Assembly (NCBI RefSeq): GCF_028476545.1
Contig: NW_026731982.1
Location: 1 to 64,000 of the forward strand
DNA from: Physella acuta
Lineage: Eukaryota > Mollusca > Gastropoda > Physidae
Direction: 5' to 3'
DNA: 64,000 nt
Every line of letters starts with the position of its first letter. Position 1 is the stretch's first letter. Positions 22,441-33,960 of the stretch are shown here, in pieces. Position numbers and translations under genes: made by a program. The notes beneath the pieces are model-generated. The model searched no databases. It worked only from the letters and a program-made list of their open reading frames with translations, and had not been told where the DNA came from.

Positions 22441-22880
22441 TAAATTTAAACGTAAAAATTAAATTTTTAATACATTTAGCATTTATTTATTTTTTGCAGA
22501 ATAAGGGGTAAAACAGGCTATAAAGCTCATTAAGACTTATAAGATAATTAAAGTAGTAAAATGACGAACATAGAAAATAAAACAAGACACCATTCTAATC
22601 GTTGATTCTGTCTAATTCCTTCAGAAGCCGACTGTTTTCAGTACATTGCTTACATTCATATAATATAAAAGCATACACTAAATTATCTAATGCAGTGGCT
22701 AAACATAACTAAAAAATAAACATTCTTGATTGACAAAAGTCTAATAACTTGCGTTTCTCATATTGGTGTTATTCATTTTATAACGAAACAAGTAATACCT
22801 TTATTAGATACATAATTCGATCAGTCGAGAACGTTTTTTTTTAAAAATAAATAGTGGCTTTTACTGTGTATTTAATAATT
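22441..22880. other. No gene recognised
   Basis: AT-rich DNA with no element boundary or coding motif seen. Confidence 0.5.
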
Positions 22881-22883
22881 GAA

Positions 22884-23698
22884 AATGTTTTTATGTTATT
22901 ATCGAACACTAATACAGAATGCATTAAACGGAGGAATAGGTTTGCACGACATAAACACATATACCAATGATTTGAAACTCCTAGATAGAATTAGAACAGA
23001 ACCGCACAATCACCCTTTAGCACATTATTATATAGGTCATATAATAAACACGATTTTAAAGACAAATAACATGACACCACACTCTGAAGGAATAGACATA
23101 ATCAGCTTTTATATGGATGTTTTTTAAATATTCAAGATAAAAAAGAATAACATAATAGGAGAGAAAAACAAGAAAATGTATGATACATTAGTAGTGCGAC
23201 AACTACAACCATTACAAAACCGAATTAAATAGGCTAAAGAATTCAAAACAGTAGATATTAGCGATACCTTCAGAAACTTACACAACAATAACAACATACA
23301 TAAAGAAAAAAGATATAGGATACAGCGATCTCCAGAAACACAAATGTTAACACGAACATTAAAATAACATGTCAAATATGTAAACAACAGGTACAAGAAA
23401 CAGAACAACATTTTTATTTAGAATGCACAGCACTACTAACAGTAAGACAAACTTTAGGGACAATACTAGAAACCACCAAGACTGACGCATTAAACAAATC
23501 AATCACTCTCAACTCCATAAAGAAATTTAAAAACAAAATAGACGATGACAATAAAATTACTGCAATAGCTATTTTTAGACATACAGTTTGGACTAGAAAC
23601 AAATGTAAATTTGAACTAAAAACCTACAACGATATAGATCTAGAGGCTATATTTAGAGCAGTGATTAAGAAAAGACTAGACAACACAGTCATGATTTA
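22884..23698 (+). mobile_element. LINE ORF2 C-terminal fragment
   Basis: The plus strand encodes NALNGGIGLHDINTYTNDLK, like the (K)GGLGLPD block that follows the reverse transcriptase in many non-LTR retrotransposons. It is followed in other frames by CQICK-X8-H-FYLE-C and IAIFRHTVWTRNKCKFELK, ending DIDLEAIFRAVIKKRLDNTV before a stop at about 23698. The same blocks occur at 995-1400 and 27757-28255 (both minus). It is frameshifted and 5'-truncated, the common fate of LINE copies made by target-primed reverse transcription. Confidence 0.8.
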
Positions 23699-23869
23699 AG
23701 GCACTGGAATATAGTCAACACATTCAGAAATATCCTCTTTCTCCCCTTTTTTTATACATCTCATTCCTTCACTAGTTAGGTTTGAGTCAGGGAGACTGAT
23801 CATATCTTGAACTTTCATGATTAATTGTAAGGAGTTTAGGTTGGCTGCAGTTTTTCACCTTTAATTTTA

Positions 23870-24390
23870 ACTAACGTTATTAATATTAATTTTAACCACT
23901 TTGTTTTCAGTTATTATGGATTCTAATTATTGCTAACAATTTTTTTGGCTTTGTTTCTATACTAAACTGATTTTATAATTAACATGTTTTGGAAGCCATA
24001 AATTAATATTCCTTTTAATGTAATATTTTGGTAAAATATCAGCATAATCTAAAAGTGAATCGTTGGAAGGGGAAACAACCAAATAAATACTGTATCTGTT
24101 GGGGAAATTGAGTCATATACCTTACTTTTATTTTACTAAACTATTTATATTACTTTTAATCTTAGCCATCTTGTTTTCACTACTATGGGCTCTGATCATT
24201 GCTAACGATTTCCAACATTTTTTCTTTCTTTACTAAGCTTACTTTGGGATTGGCACATGTTTAAAACATGAAATTATTACTCATTTTATTTATTATTTTG
24301 GTAATTGTAAAAATAAAATACAATAGGCAGGGGAGGCAACCAAATTAATACTATGCTTGTTAGGAAAATGGAGTTATATACACTTTTTAT
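23870..24390 (+). repeat. Diverged tandem duplication of about 250 bp
   Basis: Two successive segments (about 23870-24125 and 24140-24390) share the order: CTTGTTTTCA-like, TATGG(G/A)(C/T)TCT, ATTGCTAAC(G/A)AT, then GG(A/G)GGCAACCAA(A)T(A/T)AATACT and TTGGGGAAATTGAGT-like. They follow directly after the LINE fragment and could be its 3' untranslated region. Confidence 0.65.
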
Positions 24391-25126
24391 TTACCTTGTT
24401 ATTACACTATTATTACTAAACTGTAAAATGTGTTTAACGTTATTGATTTCATGACTCTATCTATACTTACAAGCTTAATTAATTAAATGATTTGTTCTGA
24501 ATGTATATACTTTAAAATTTTGATTATGCTAACAATAAAACATAAAATAAAATTATAAGCACAAAAAATTTAAAAAATTATAACTAAAAAAAAAAAAGAG
24601 AAGAATGTTTGCAGATGATAGAGACAAATGAAAAGTGTGAATGCTAATGATCACGTATTGTATATAATATATTATGTATAAATTCATGTATAACTAATTG
24701 TACTTCTTCGCTCTTTTAGGAAGCCCATACCAACTTTTGGAGCCAAATTTGCTAATATAAAGTTTACTATAACCCACCACTTTTATTATCATATCTAAAT
24801 CTTATCCAATTAGTAACTTTTATCTTTCAGAAATAGCAAAGCTCAAATGTTCCAGGAAATACCCCCCCCCCCCCCTCACCACCCCCTCTACAAAGCCTGC
24901 TCTTTATTATGTAAATAATATGTACATTTAAGAATGAACGTTTCACGAATTGATTAAAAATTGTAAATCTGCGACGGTCTTCATAAGTCGCATGATGAAA
25001 GTAGTAAAAAAAATCAGCAACTGCCACCACACAAACACTGGCTGCGCTCGATGAAAAGAAAAATTTACAACCCTGAGACTTAAAAAAGAAAAAAAAAGTA
25101 TCTCTGTGCATTGTGTTATTTTTTCG

Positions 25127-25140
<14 letters not shown>
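24391..25140. other. No gene recognised
   Basis: AT-rich, with a C-tract at 24863-24876 and poly-A near 25125. No recognisable coding motif or element end. Confidence 0.5.
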
Positions 25141-25141
<1 letters not shown>

Positions 25142-25218
<77 letters not shown>

Positions 25219-25250
25219 GATATATATATATATGTATATTTATATATTAA
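25142..25250. repeat. (TA)n microsatellite
   Basis: TA repeat with a few TG and GA interruptions, following a poly-A run. Confidence 0.95.
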
Positions 25251-25702
25251 TATTGTACTTCTCTTGCTGCTTCCCCAATCGAGCAAGGGTAGGCATCAAG
25301 GGCAGGTTTACATGAGCATAGACATACATTAAATTGTATGCATATTTAAACAATTAAATCCGAGCTTGTCGTATTTTGCGTGTCCTACTGTCTTCTTGTT
25401 TTTACTTCCGGTTTCTTGGTTTCTTTTAAAATAACAGAGTACATGACAAAACATAATCGCTTCTCGGAGTTCTTTGGCCTTGCTTCTTGCGTGTATTACA
25501 GTCTTGGTTGGGTAGTGGTTGATTCTTAGTTGGTAGTAGCTAGTTTTGTAGAGTCGTTTTACTTTGAGAGTATCAATGAGGGATGTTGCATGGTGGAAAG
25601 GACGATTCTCGTGTCTTGTCGTTGATGGTAGAGTTGTTCGTATGGAGTAGAGCTTGAAGTGGGTAGTTGAGGTGGTGTCCTTGTATTGAGATATCCTTTT
25701 CC
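25251..25702. other. Unassigned sequence upstream of repeat H
   Basis: Probably the 5' extension of repeat H copy 2, because copy 1 is cut off by the (TA)n array at 20361. It contains no recognisable coding frame. Confidence 0.4.
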
Positions 25703-27640
25703 ATAGGTTGCTTTGATTTATTGTTCGTTGTAGTTTGAGAGAGAGTGAAGTTGTATCGTAGGGTATTCTTGTGTAGTCAATTAGTTGAAGTGGGCGAAAT
25801 AATGTTGTTGAAGAAAGTTTATTTTTCGTGGTATTGATGTGTAGAAGATTGTTAAAAAGAAAAAATTGAGAGTGATCGAGTAGCCGAAAGCTTGGTTGAG
25901 TAGTTGAAATGGGCGAAGTGAGGCTGTTGACGAGTGTTTTTTATGCGAGTTGAGTACTCGTGAAGTTGTTTGAGTAGTTGATCTTTGAGGGATGTTGAAT
26001 TGATTTGATGGTGTTTGTGACGGAACCTGCTATCTAAAATTTCACCTAGGTTGGTGTCGTCAGAGTAGTCGTGAAGTTGTGGGCAGTCAACTAATTTTGT
26101 ATCGTAGATGAGGAAGTACTAAGTATTTGAGATATGATAAGTTGCTTTGCTGGTATTTGTGACGGAATGTACCACCTAATATTTCTCCTAGGTGGGTGTC
26201 GTCACGCTGAAAATATAGAAAATTAGCCACTAGTACATTTGGAAGTCACCCAATAGAAGTGCTGGGTGAGTCATCTCGAGGGCATGTGCACTTCGAGGGA
26301 GGTGTGGGCGCAACCCCACAGCGATCGATGGCCAGATTTGATATTCGAAAGAAAATAAAGAACCCGAGTTTCTTAGCTATTAAGCAAATGGCAATTAGAT
26401 GTTTTCTCAACTATACAAAAGGAATGTTACTTTATTTAAAGCTTTCCGTTTTGTGAAAAGGGAAGACTAATAAGTGAGTATTACATAAAAAAGTTGTAAA
26501 TCATACTTTCAAAGTTTTGAAGAAACATTTTAAATGAAAAATGAACAACAATCCGCATATCATTTTTAAATTAATATTAATATAATATTTAAGTATGTTT
26601 TGGAACCAAACGGATGTATTATCTCCCTTAGTGTATTTAAATTATAAAAACGGAAAGTAACTGTTACAATTAACAATAATTTCGTGAATGCATTCAAATA
26701 GAGAATGGTGTGGTGGTGCAAGTCAAATGCGTCGCGAGGCAGAAATATGTTTTTCACCAGGTCAGTGATTGATTAATTAAAGTTAAAAAGTCTATTAAGT
26801 ACAGATTGACGATCTCGTAAAGGGAGGGAGGGGGGGGGGTGACCCCATTGCAAACTTGCTAACTATAGAGAAAACAATGATACATCCATCTGAATAATTT
26901 ACAGAGGAAGAAATGTTTAGTCGAATATTTTCAATATAAGTAAATCAATGACCGGGGTGGGTACGAGAGAATGTCTAATTTACTTTTTTTCCCACTTGAA
27001 TTATACTATGTAGTTTAAAAAAAAAAAACAACCAAAAAATGTTATTTTATTTTTCAAATATTTCTAACAATTAGAGATTAAAATAAACGAATGACACAAG
27101 ATAAATATATATGACCTTGATGTGATACTGTTAAATGCCATATTTCAGGCTAATCAATTCATGTTCTGACTTTTTGTGCATTAAGTTTTCTTATTGTAAT
27201 TTTGTTCATTGCGCCCAGTGTACCTGTAATTATTTCAAATATGTGAGGATATTTACATCATATCGTTAAGATAGTCAACTACTGTTTGTGTTAGTCTTGG
27301 TAGAACATTATTTCCATTAAATTTCGCCAGCTATAGGGCTGGTTAGTAGGTCACCAACCAGTTCGACAGCTCAATAAAACCTGCATGAGCCATAGAACTG
27401 GTTGGTGACCTACTTACCAGCCCTATAGAGAGTTGTGTGTTACCTCTCCAGACATGATTAATATACATAATTTTAACACAAATGCACACAAAAAAATTGG
27501 CGCACAGTAGGTCTACAAGGTTTGAACGCAAATATATGTTGAAAGAATCGATCCGAAGTTAATAACACATGTACTTTATATCGTTTAAAGTTAAATATTT
27601 AAACATACACCATGATAAAACATGAATTGTATTTACATTT
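25703..27640 (+). repeat. Long direct repeat H, copy 2
   Basis: The counterpart of 20389-22140. It is longer because the GTGACGGAACCTRCYAYCTAA/CTAGGT hairpin segment is tandemly duplicated (about 26009-26210) and because of an extra inverted segment at 27326-27432. It contains repeat A on minus between about 26400 and 26985. Confidence 0.9.
27326..27432. repeat. Inverted repeat (fold-back) at a recurrent insertion point
   Basis: The left arm GGGCTGGTTAGTAGGTCACC-AACCAGTT is mirrored by AACTGGTTGGTGACCTACTT-ACCAGCCC, about 28-base arms around a loop of about 34 bases. Copy 1 of this repeat near 21895 has only one arm, so the second arm was added in this copy. Confidence 0.85.
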
Positions 27641-27756
27641 TAATCGACACAAAGTTATCTTAATTTTATACTTTTCTGTTTGAAGAATAATAACCAAAGT
27701 TGTTGTGATAACTTTTAAATCCTTCTTTATTTATAAAGCTTTCAATGTTTAAGTGA

Positions 27757-28255
27757 CATGTTGTTTTAACATTTTGATTTGACTTTGTATTTCGTGAAAC
27801 TTGAGTTGTATTAAAAATCAGTCTGTATGCTACTTCCCTTTCTTTTGGTGTAATGCGTTTATTATGTAGGTTTCTAAATGTATCTTTAATGTCTATTATA
27901 TTGTGTTCCCTGGCCCAACTAATTCTCGTGTATAATGGTGTCGCTTGTTGTTTGATTAGGATGTCGTATATTTTTTTGTGTCTTCCCCAATAATGCTTTT
28001 GTTTACATGGAATGTTGCTAGCGTTTCTTTATAAAAGCTGACTATGTCATTTCCCCGATAGTGTGGTGTTTTGATGATTAATTTCAAAATGCTCTTTAGG
28101 TTTAACCCTATGTAGTATTGTGCTAATGAATACTAATGTGGTTCTATCCTTATTCTATCCATATGTTTTAATCGGAAGGTGTTCATTTTAGTATGAATGT
28201 CGTGTAGTTCTAAAACTCCATTTAATTTGTTTTGTTTTAAGTTTTTGTGGCTAAT
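27757..28255 (-). mobile_element. LINE ORF2 C-terminal fragment
   Basis: On minus this aligns to the 22.9-kb LINE fragment: AAATTAAATGGAGTTTTAGA ACTACACGACATT corresponds to the NGG(I/V)...LHDI region, and AACTCAAGTTTCACGAAATA corresponds to the segment just before the cysteine motif of the 995-1400 copy. It ends near 27757 and has no open frame. Confidence 0.65.
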
Positions 28256-28320
28256 ATTTCTAGTCTTTTCTTTTTTGAAAATGAACTCTCTAATGAGTTT
28301 TTTTTTAAATAAATTTATTA

Positions 28321-29173
28321 TTTATTTATTTTTTAAAAAGACTATTAAGGTTTATTTACATAATGCATCTCAGATGGTTTTACTATTAAAAAAATTATAA
28401 TCTTGTAATGTGTTACATAATTTATATACTCAGCAACTCTGATATCACAATCTTTATCTTAAATGTGCATAGGCTCGATTACTCTCACAAGTCTTATGAA
28501 GTTCTTGCTTCTTTCTCACTGCCTTACCCTGATTATTGTAAGCATCCATGATTTCAAGAGTAAGTTTTTCTTCCATTGGGATTCTCCTTTCTTTGTCTCT
28601 ACAGCTATCAATAATCCACTTCATAGCCCTAAACTGACTTTCGCTGTCCTTGGCACACACTGGTACCCTATACGCTACTCCACCTTTGACAACCCTAACA
28701 GTTATCAGCAGTGGTTTGCAATTGTCAACAGCTTGTTTGAAGATGTTTACAGGATTGCACTCAATCTGACTCCTATCTATCTCAGAAGCCTTGTGCCATT
28801 TCTCAATTTGAAGGTGCTTCATGTTTTCGAACAACCGACGCATCACTTCCCTGACTTTTTCCTTATTTCCTCCTTTCATCATAACATTTGTGAATTTTAA
28901 AACAATAAGATCATAGAACAAAGGTGAAATTGAAACATCTGTTGTCGGGGCTTAGAGTGGAGTCTCTGATCGTTTTCTGATAGCTTTTCGTTTAGTTCTT
29001 CTTTATTAGTTATTGGGTCTAAAAAAACTGGACTGTAACGTAACATCCTTGAAACCTGAAAAACACAGTAAGGTGGGCCAATATATGTTTTTATTGAATT
29101 ATTGCAGGGTCTTAAATTTTTTATAAGAACACTCATTTTCGGCAATAAGTTTCCTAAGGACGTCGCCATGTTC
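28321..29173 (-). pseudogene. MRPS7: Processed retrocopy of mitochondrial ribosomal protein S7
   Basis: The intronless coding part runs from ATG at 29169 to TAA at 28454-28456 (minus). The first frame encodes MATSLGNLLP, a mitochondrial-type N-terminus, and RYSPVFLDPITNKEELNEKL. The second frame encodes LFYDLIVLKFTNVMMKGGNK, then KGGVAYRVPV, AMKWIIDSCRDKERR and the C-terminal HKTCESNRAYAHLR. These match uS7m, the head protein of the small mitoribosomal subunit (human: RYSPEFKDP, KFTNMMMIGGNK, AMKWMITECRDK, HKMAEANRALAHYR). One frameshift near 28950 separates the frames, and the last few residues of the family (W/WW) are missing. It starts 4 bases before the ATG and ends in an A-rich tail (minus strand, 28321-28334). 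It is flanked by a 14-bp duplication AAATAAATTTATTA (28307-28320 and 29174-29187). Made by LINE machinery; not expected to yield a full protein. Confidence 0.9.
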
Positions 29174-29189
29174 AAATAAATTTATTACT

Positions 29190-29949
29190 ATTCGAATGGT
29201 ATCACACAAGCAAGCGTATGTTGACTCGTAGTAGAATGTCAAGCGTCTCAAGAAAACAAAACATAAAATATATTTTTATAAGTTTTATTTTTTTGTATAT
29301 ATATAAAATAATACTTATGTCTTCAACAAAAGATACAGTTTTGAAAAAATCTATCACCCTATAATTTTTATAAAACAAAATAAACTATCTTTTGCTTCAT
29401 TCTAAACTACTTTTGAACAAATCTTGAAATATTGTCCCTAATCATATTTATGAATTAATCCCCCTAGATTTATGAAATCAAAACATGGGGCATAACTGTT
29501 TGTAGTACATTTAATAATTAAAAATATCTAAACCAAACTAGAAAATCTAGACGTGTCACTTTAGTGTCAGTAATTGCCATGGGTGATGTTGAGGATGGTG
29601 TGCAGGGGTGGAACTACAGTGCCGCCAGACGACGCAGTGGGGGGGAGGGGCGTTTAGGGGCCCGCAGACGACCAAAGTCAGTCTTTTATAGTTACACACT
29701 ATTACAACAGTTTGTAAATACTCTATGTTATGGCTGCATTTTTCTATCTTCACATGTCATTACACATTTTAAACTTACCTAAACCCGTCTACTTGTTAAG
29801 TCAGTAAAGGAAGTCAGCAAAATTAAACTGATCAAAGGGAAATAAGCATATAATGTCAATCATCACTGACTAGTGGAGTGTCCGACAGAGTGATTGTCGT
29901 CCTTGCTACCCGCATGTTGTTGATGTGGATATCTCTTCTTGTTATCCAC
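29190..29949. other. No gene recognised
   Basis: AT-rich sequence with one G-rich patch (29605-29670). A phrase at 29605, CAGGGGTGGAACTACAG, looks like a hAT end, but I could not find a partner. Confidence 0.5.
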
Positions 29950-30177
29950 CAGAGTTTCTTCCAGGCATCTCTTCGGGGGGGGGGGGTCTTTAACCCCCCC
30001 CCCCCCCCCCCCGAAAAATTTTTACCACCCCGCCGAACGAAATGAAATTTATATAATTTATATAGAAAATATATACTTTTAACAGTGTCCGCCCCCCCCC
30101 CCCACCCGAAGAAAGTCTACCCCCCCGAGAATTTCAAGTGCCCCCCCCCCGGAGAAAAAAGTCTGGAAGAAACACTG
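29950..30177. mobile_element. hAT-like MITE rich in poly-C
   Basis: Begins CAGAGTTTCTTCCAG and ends CTGGAAGAAACACTG, giving 14 of 15 matching inverted ends. The flanking 8-mers TTATCCAC and TTATGTAC agree at 6 of 8 positions, consistent with an aged hAT duplication. Partial right ends of the same family (CTGGAAGAAAC) occur near 47090 and 51310. Confidence 0.75.
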
Positions 30178-30189
30178 TTATGTACTGTA

Positions 30190-30716
30190 TCCACACTTAC
30201 GTTTTTTTTTTTTTTTTGACCGAATGGCGACTTACCGAAAATAATAATTGATCAGTTAAACAGTTTTTAAACTGTGCTAAGTAATTATTGATTGAGGAAA
30301 CAGAAGGAAAATAACATACAATCGTCGTTAAAAGCAAAGTGAACTTCAGTAGTAAAAATACGACAAAGTTTATCTGTGTTTATTTCAAACTTTTAAACAA
30401 GTTTTATAAATGTGCCAAACTTTTTTTTTCGAATGTGTTTTTTTTATTTTTAAGGATACATCAATTTAAACTGTTTGAAATTAAAATGTTTTTGTACTTA
30501 TTAACTCGTCTAGTTTACTGAAACTTTTGTTAATGAAAGGTGCAGTGCGTTAAAAATAACGTTGAGAAAAACAAATAAGCACTAATATTTATTTTTATTT
30601 ATTTTTATATAATCTGAGTTGTCCGAAATATAAATACATTTCAGCAGTTACATATATATTCCAGCAGAATGATTTGATTGTGTTTAGAAGGGAACACAAT
30701 GTCCAATGAGGGCTAA
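30190..30716. other. No gene recognised
   Basis: AT-rich sequence with poly-T runs. An open frame at 30339-30521 has no recognisable motif. Confidence 0.5.
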
Positions 30717-30990
30717 TGGGTCATCCATAAATGACGTCACACTCGTAAGGGGGAGGGGGGGGGGTCCGTAATTTTGTGCCGATGTGTGATGAGGGGGACG
30801 GGGACGGGGGGGTTCAGATGTTGCGACGTCACACATTTGCATTATAAAAAGCAATGTTATAAAACGAATTTTAGACGTAATTTCGAGTTTTAGATAACTG
30901 TTTTAATAAACTGTAATAGTTTAGACAAGATTTTAGAAAAATATCGATGTTTAAAAAAAAATGCAACTGCAATTTTGAGGGGCGTTGTAG
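30717..30990 (+). mobile_element. PIF/Harbinger-like MITE, right end missing
   Basis: Begins TGGGTCATCCATAAATGACG followed by TCAC, after TAA, and matches 39080-39501 through CGATGTTTAAAA and CAACTGCAATTTTGAGGGG. Homology stops near 30990, so the right inverted repeat has been lost. Confidence 0.7.
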
Positions 30991-31254
30991 GTTGTATGTG
31001 AGGTAGAACAAAAAGAAATCAAGCAGTAATTATATGTTTTGATATTATGTCAATAAAATGTTTTGAAACTTGAAGAGGCATGATATGCAAGGCTAGTTGT
31101 TTACCGATAAATAAGCTAACAAAGTTGCAACGATGTGCATAATAACAATTTATCTTTACATAAAAATCAAACATAGTTATTAACGGTTATATCTGTATAC
31201 ATTGCTTTTCTTATCAAACACTTATTCTTATTTTTCTGTCTACTCCACGTAGTC

Positions 31255-32166
31255 CAGGGATCGGCAACCTTTTGAGACGGAAGAGCTAAAAATTACAATT
31301 TACATGTCCACGTTTTTAAAGAGCCACATCTTTTTTCAATATTGGTATTTGATTAGGATTATGTAAATACATTTTATTTGCTATTTAAAATAAATAGCTT
31401 TAAATATGAAACAATATTTATTCATATAAAAACATACACGTCTCACCAGAGTAATAAAATTAGTTGTCAAATAATATAACTATAGAACTATCACAATCCA
31501 CTTATCAAGAAGATGTTAACTTCTTTTTCTGTCTTTACGGGCTGGTATCACCGGCTCAGGAGGTGTCTGCCATTATCCAGGCAGGCCTCAATACGGCAAA
31601 CTCCGACTAGGCCTAACTGTCCGTGGGTATCGGTTTGATTACCGTGTAGGATATCGGTCATTTCTGTTATTTGGTTCTCAACAGGCTTATATTCCACCCC
31701 CAGTGCAAATTCGTACCCCACCGTCCAGTACCCAGCTCGACCGTAGGAAGCTTATAACTAAAACACTACGTCACTCAGGTCAAATTAATGATTACTGACC
31801 GATAGGGAAATGCATTCTGAATAAAATAACATCCCCCATTCAAAGATTTCGAAAAAAGTCGGCACTTGGCAGAGGCAAGCATGGTATTGTTGCCACTGGG
31901 CTGTCCATAGGACTGCTGTAAAGTGTAAGGGCTGGGCCTGGTGCCCAAACGGCTGTTCGTATACTTCATACTGCAACTATTCTCACTGTTCTCGGATGAG
32001 TGTGTTTATCCTGTTTAAAGTTGTGTTTCTTTACAGTGTAATATTTATTTTTAATTTTGAAAATGAAAAAGTATAATTATTAATATTTGTGCAAGGGGCT
32101 AGAGAGCCGCATTTTGACATCAAAAGAGCCACATGCGGCTCGCGAGCCGCAGGTTGCCGACCCCTG
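31255..32166 (-). mobile_element. hAT-type element, 912 bp (CAGGGGTCGGCAACCT family)
   Basis: The ends are CAGGGATCGGCAACCTTTTG and AGGTTGCCGACCCCTG (right). Flanking 8-mers ACGTAGTC and GCGTAGGG agree at 5 of 8, as expected after drift. The interior segment at about 31525-31975 matches 54355-54790 on the other strand, so two window copies share a longer version of the MITE at 4983. No transposase frame recognised. Confidence 0.8.
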
Positions 32167-32174
32167 GCGTAGGG

Positions 32175-33580
32175 GAATATAGAATGATTATGTTATTTAT
32201 GTTGTATCAATATTCAAGGTGATGCATGCTATCCTCCCCCGTTTATCCGTGTTTGTACTTTTAATTTTGTGTTTGTCTGATGTACAAAGTATACTGGTTC
32301 ATCTGCAACTGAAACCAGTACTGTGCAGTGTTTCCTTCTTCTGTAGTTCCAAATTCAGTTTCCAGTAAAAGTAAGATATCAATATTGTGTTTATTTATAA
32401 TGTTGTTATGTAATGTGTTTTGTCCCTAGCGCCCCCCCCCCCCCCCTCGGATATTTAATGTTGCCATAGTTAACCTGAAATATTTGGGGTTTTCTTTCGA
32501 ACATCTGTTTCTGGAGGGCTGGTGGTTGTGGTCTTTTAACGCCACACTTTCCAGCCACTGGTTTGCTATCCCGTTGGGCCCTGGTCACGACCCTTTGAAA
32601 TAGCTTTACTGTGGGTAATTGTTTTTTTTATTTGAACTGATACACTGCGTGCTGTAATGTTTGGTTAAAAACATTGTATATCGAATGGGTAACCTGATTT
32701 AAACTTTTGATCTGTACACTGGACGGAGGAATCTGTTTGTGTCGGGGTGTGAACGTTTCTGATGCATTTTATTAGGCTTATAAGTTCTATATGTTTAGAT
32801 TTCGGAGAGCGGGCGGGGTTGGGCTGCCAGAAAATGTAATTTAAAACAGTAGTGTTCAACAATACAATATTTCTATATACATAAGTCAACTCACAAAATT
32901 CGTAGTTGAAAATAGGTTTGTTTTTTTATAAATGTAAGATGGGAGGCAACTTGAAAGTCCAGTCGTAAGTTGTACTTATTTGGTTGTTCCCCTTGAAACG
33001 GAAACATGATTGAACTTGAACAAAACGCAATGCATTTTCTTTTAAATCGGCACAATGAAAAACAGTTTTTTAATTTATTTATTTTTAAGATATATCGCTA
33101 TCATTTATACACTGACATAAAATATGGCAGAATAAACATAGAATAATCATATTGTTGTGGGGTTTGCATGTTACTGATATATTTTACTATGTATATATTT
33201 TGTCACAATAATTTTGTCCCCATCAACAAACTCTGTCGTTAACCATGTGTGGTTTATTAGATGACATAGAATAAAAAAAATGATTACGATCTAGAAGAAT
33301 TAAAGAAAATAACAAACACGCGCATTAAAAAAGAAAATTAAAAAAAAGACCTCACCAATTAACGGATTAGAGTATACACATATGGCTCAGCTGAAGATGC
33401 CACAACAATTGCGGAGCTGGAGATTATTAAATGACCAAACAGAGAAACAATTAGAAATGTCAATAGCTGAAATATTTAGTGCCGAGAGAAAAATCATGAG
33501 AACATCCTGTCAGATCACCCCCCCCCCCCCTTTTCAAAGAAATGAAGTCATCGATAATCTATTTAAAAATCTTACATTAT
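32175..33580. other. No gene recognised
   Basis: AT-rich with C-tracts near 32432 and 33519. Several short open frames (for example 32406-32588, 32665-32889 on minus) show no known motif. Confidence 0.5.
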
Positions 33581-33584
33581 CGCT

Positions 33585-33886
33585 TAATTCATTAAGTCTT
33601 CTTTTTGTTATTCTGTTCCGAACGCCCAGTGTACATGTAACTATTTTAAATGTGTGAGGATATTAACATCATATATTTAAGAGAGGCATCTACTGTTTGT
33701 GTTAATCTTGGTATAACATTATTTTCATTTAATTAGGCCAGCTATAAGAGAAACGATTTATATTTGAGTCATCGCAAGAACCGTCTTTTAAACTAAGAGT
33801 AACAATAAAATCTTAAACTATGTTTTTCCAAGGACTATTGGCTGTTTTTGAAGTTTATTTTCCACGGATAATGTTTGGGAGGGGAG

Positions 33887-33932
<46 letters not shown>

Positions 33933-33960
33933 TTTTTTAATTTTGCAACGCGTTAAAAAA
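33585..33960 (+). repeat. Fragments of repeat H and repeat D joined
   Basis: 33590-33750 matches the end region of repeat H (27180-27330; CGCCCAGTGTAC, TGTGAGGATATTAACATCAT) and, on minus, 45840-45940. From about 33755 it matches repeat D (43490 and 58670 kb region; TTGAGTCAT, AACAATAAA). A pure poly-T of about 45 bases occupies 33887-33931. Confidence 0.65.

Noticed and set aside
28463-28900. 145-codon plus-strand frame
   Set aside because: Antisense shadow of the MRPS7 retrocopy on minus, which has clear family motifs.
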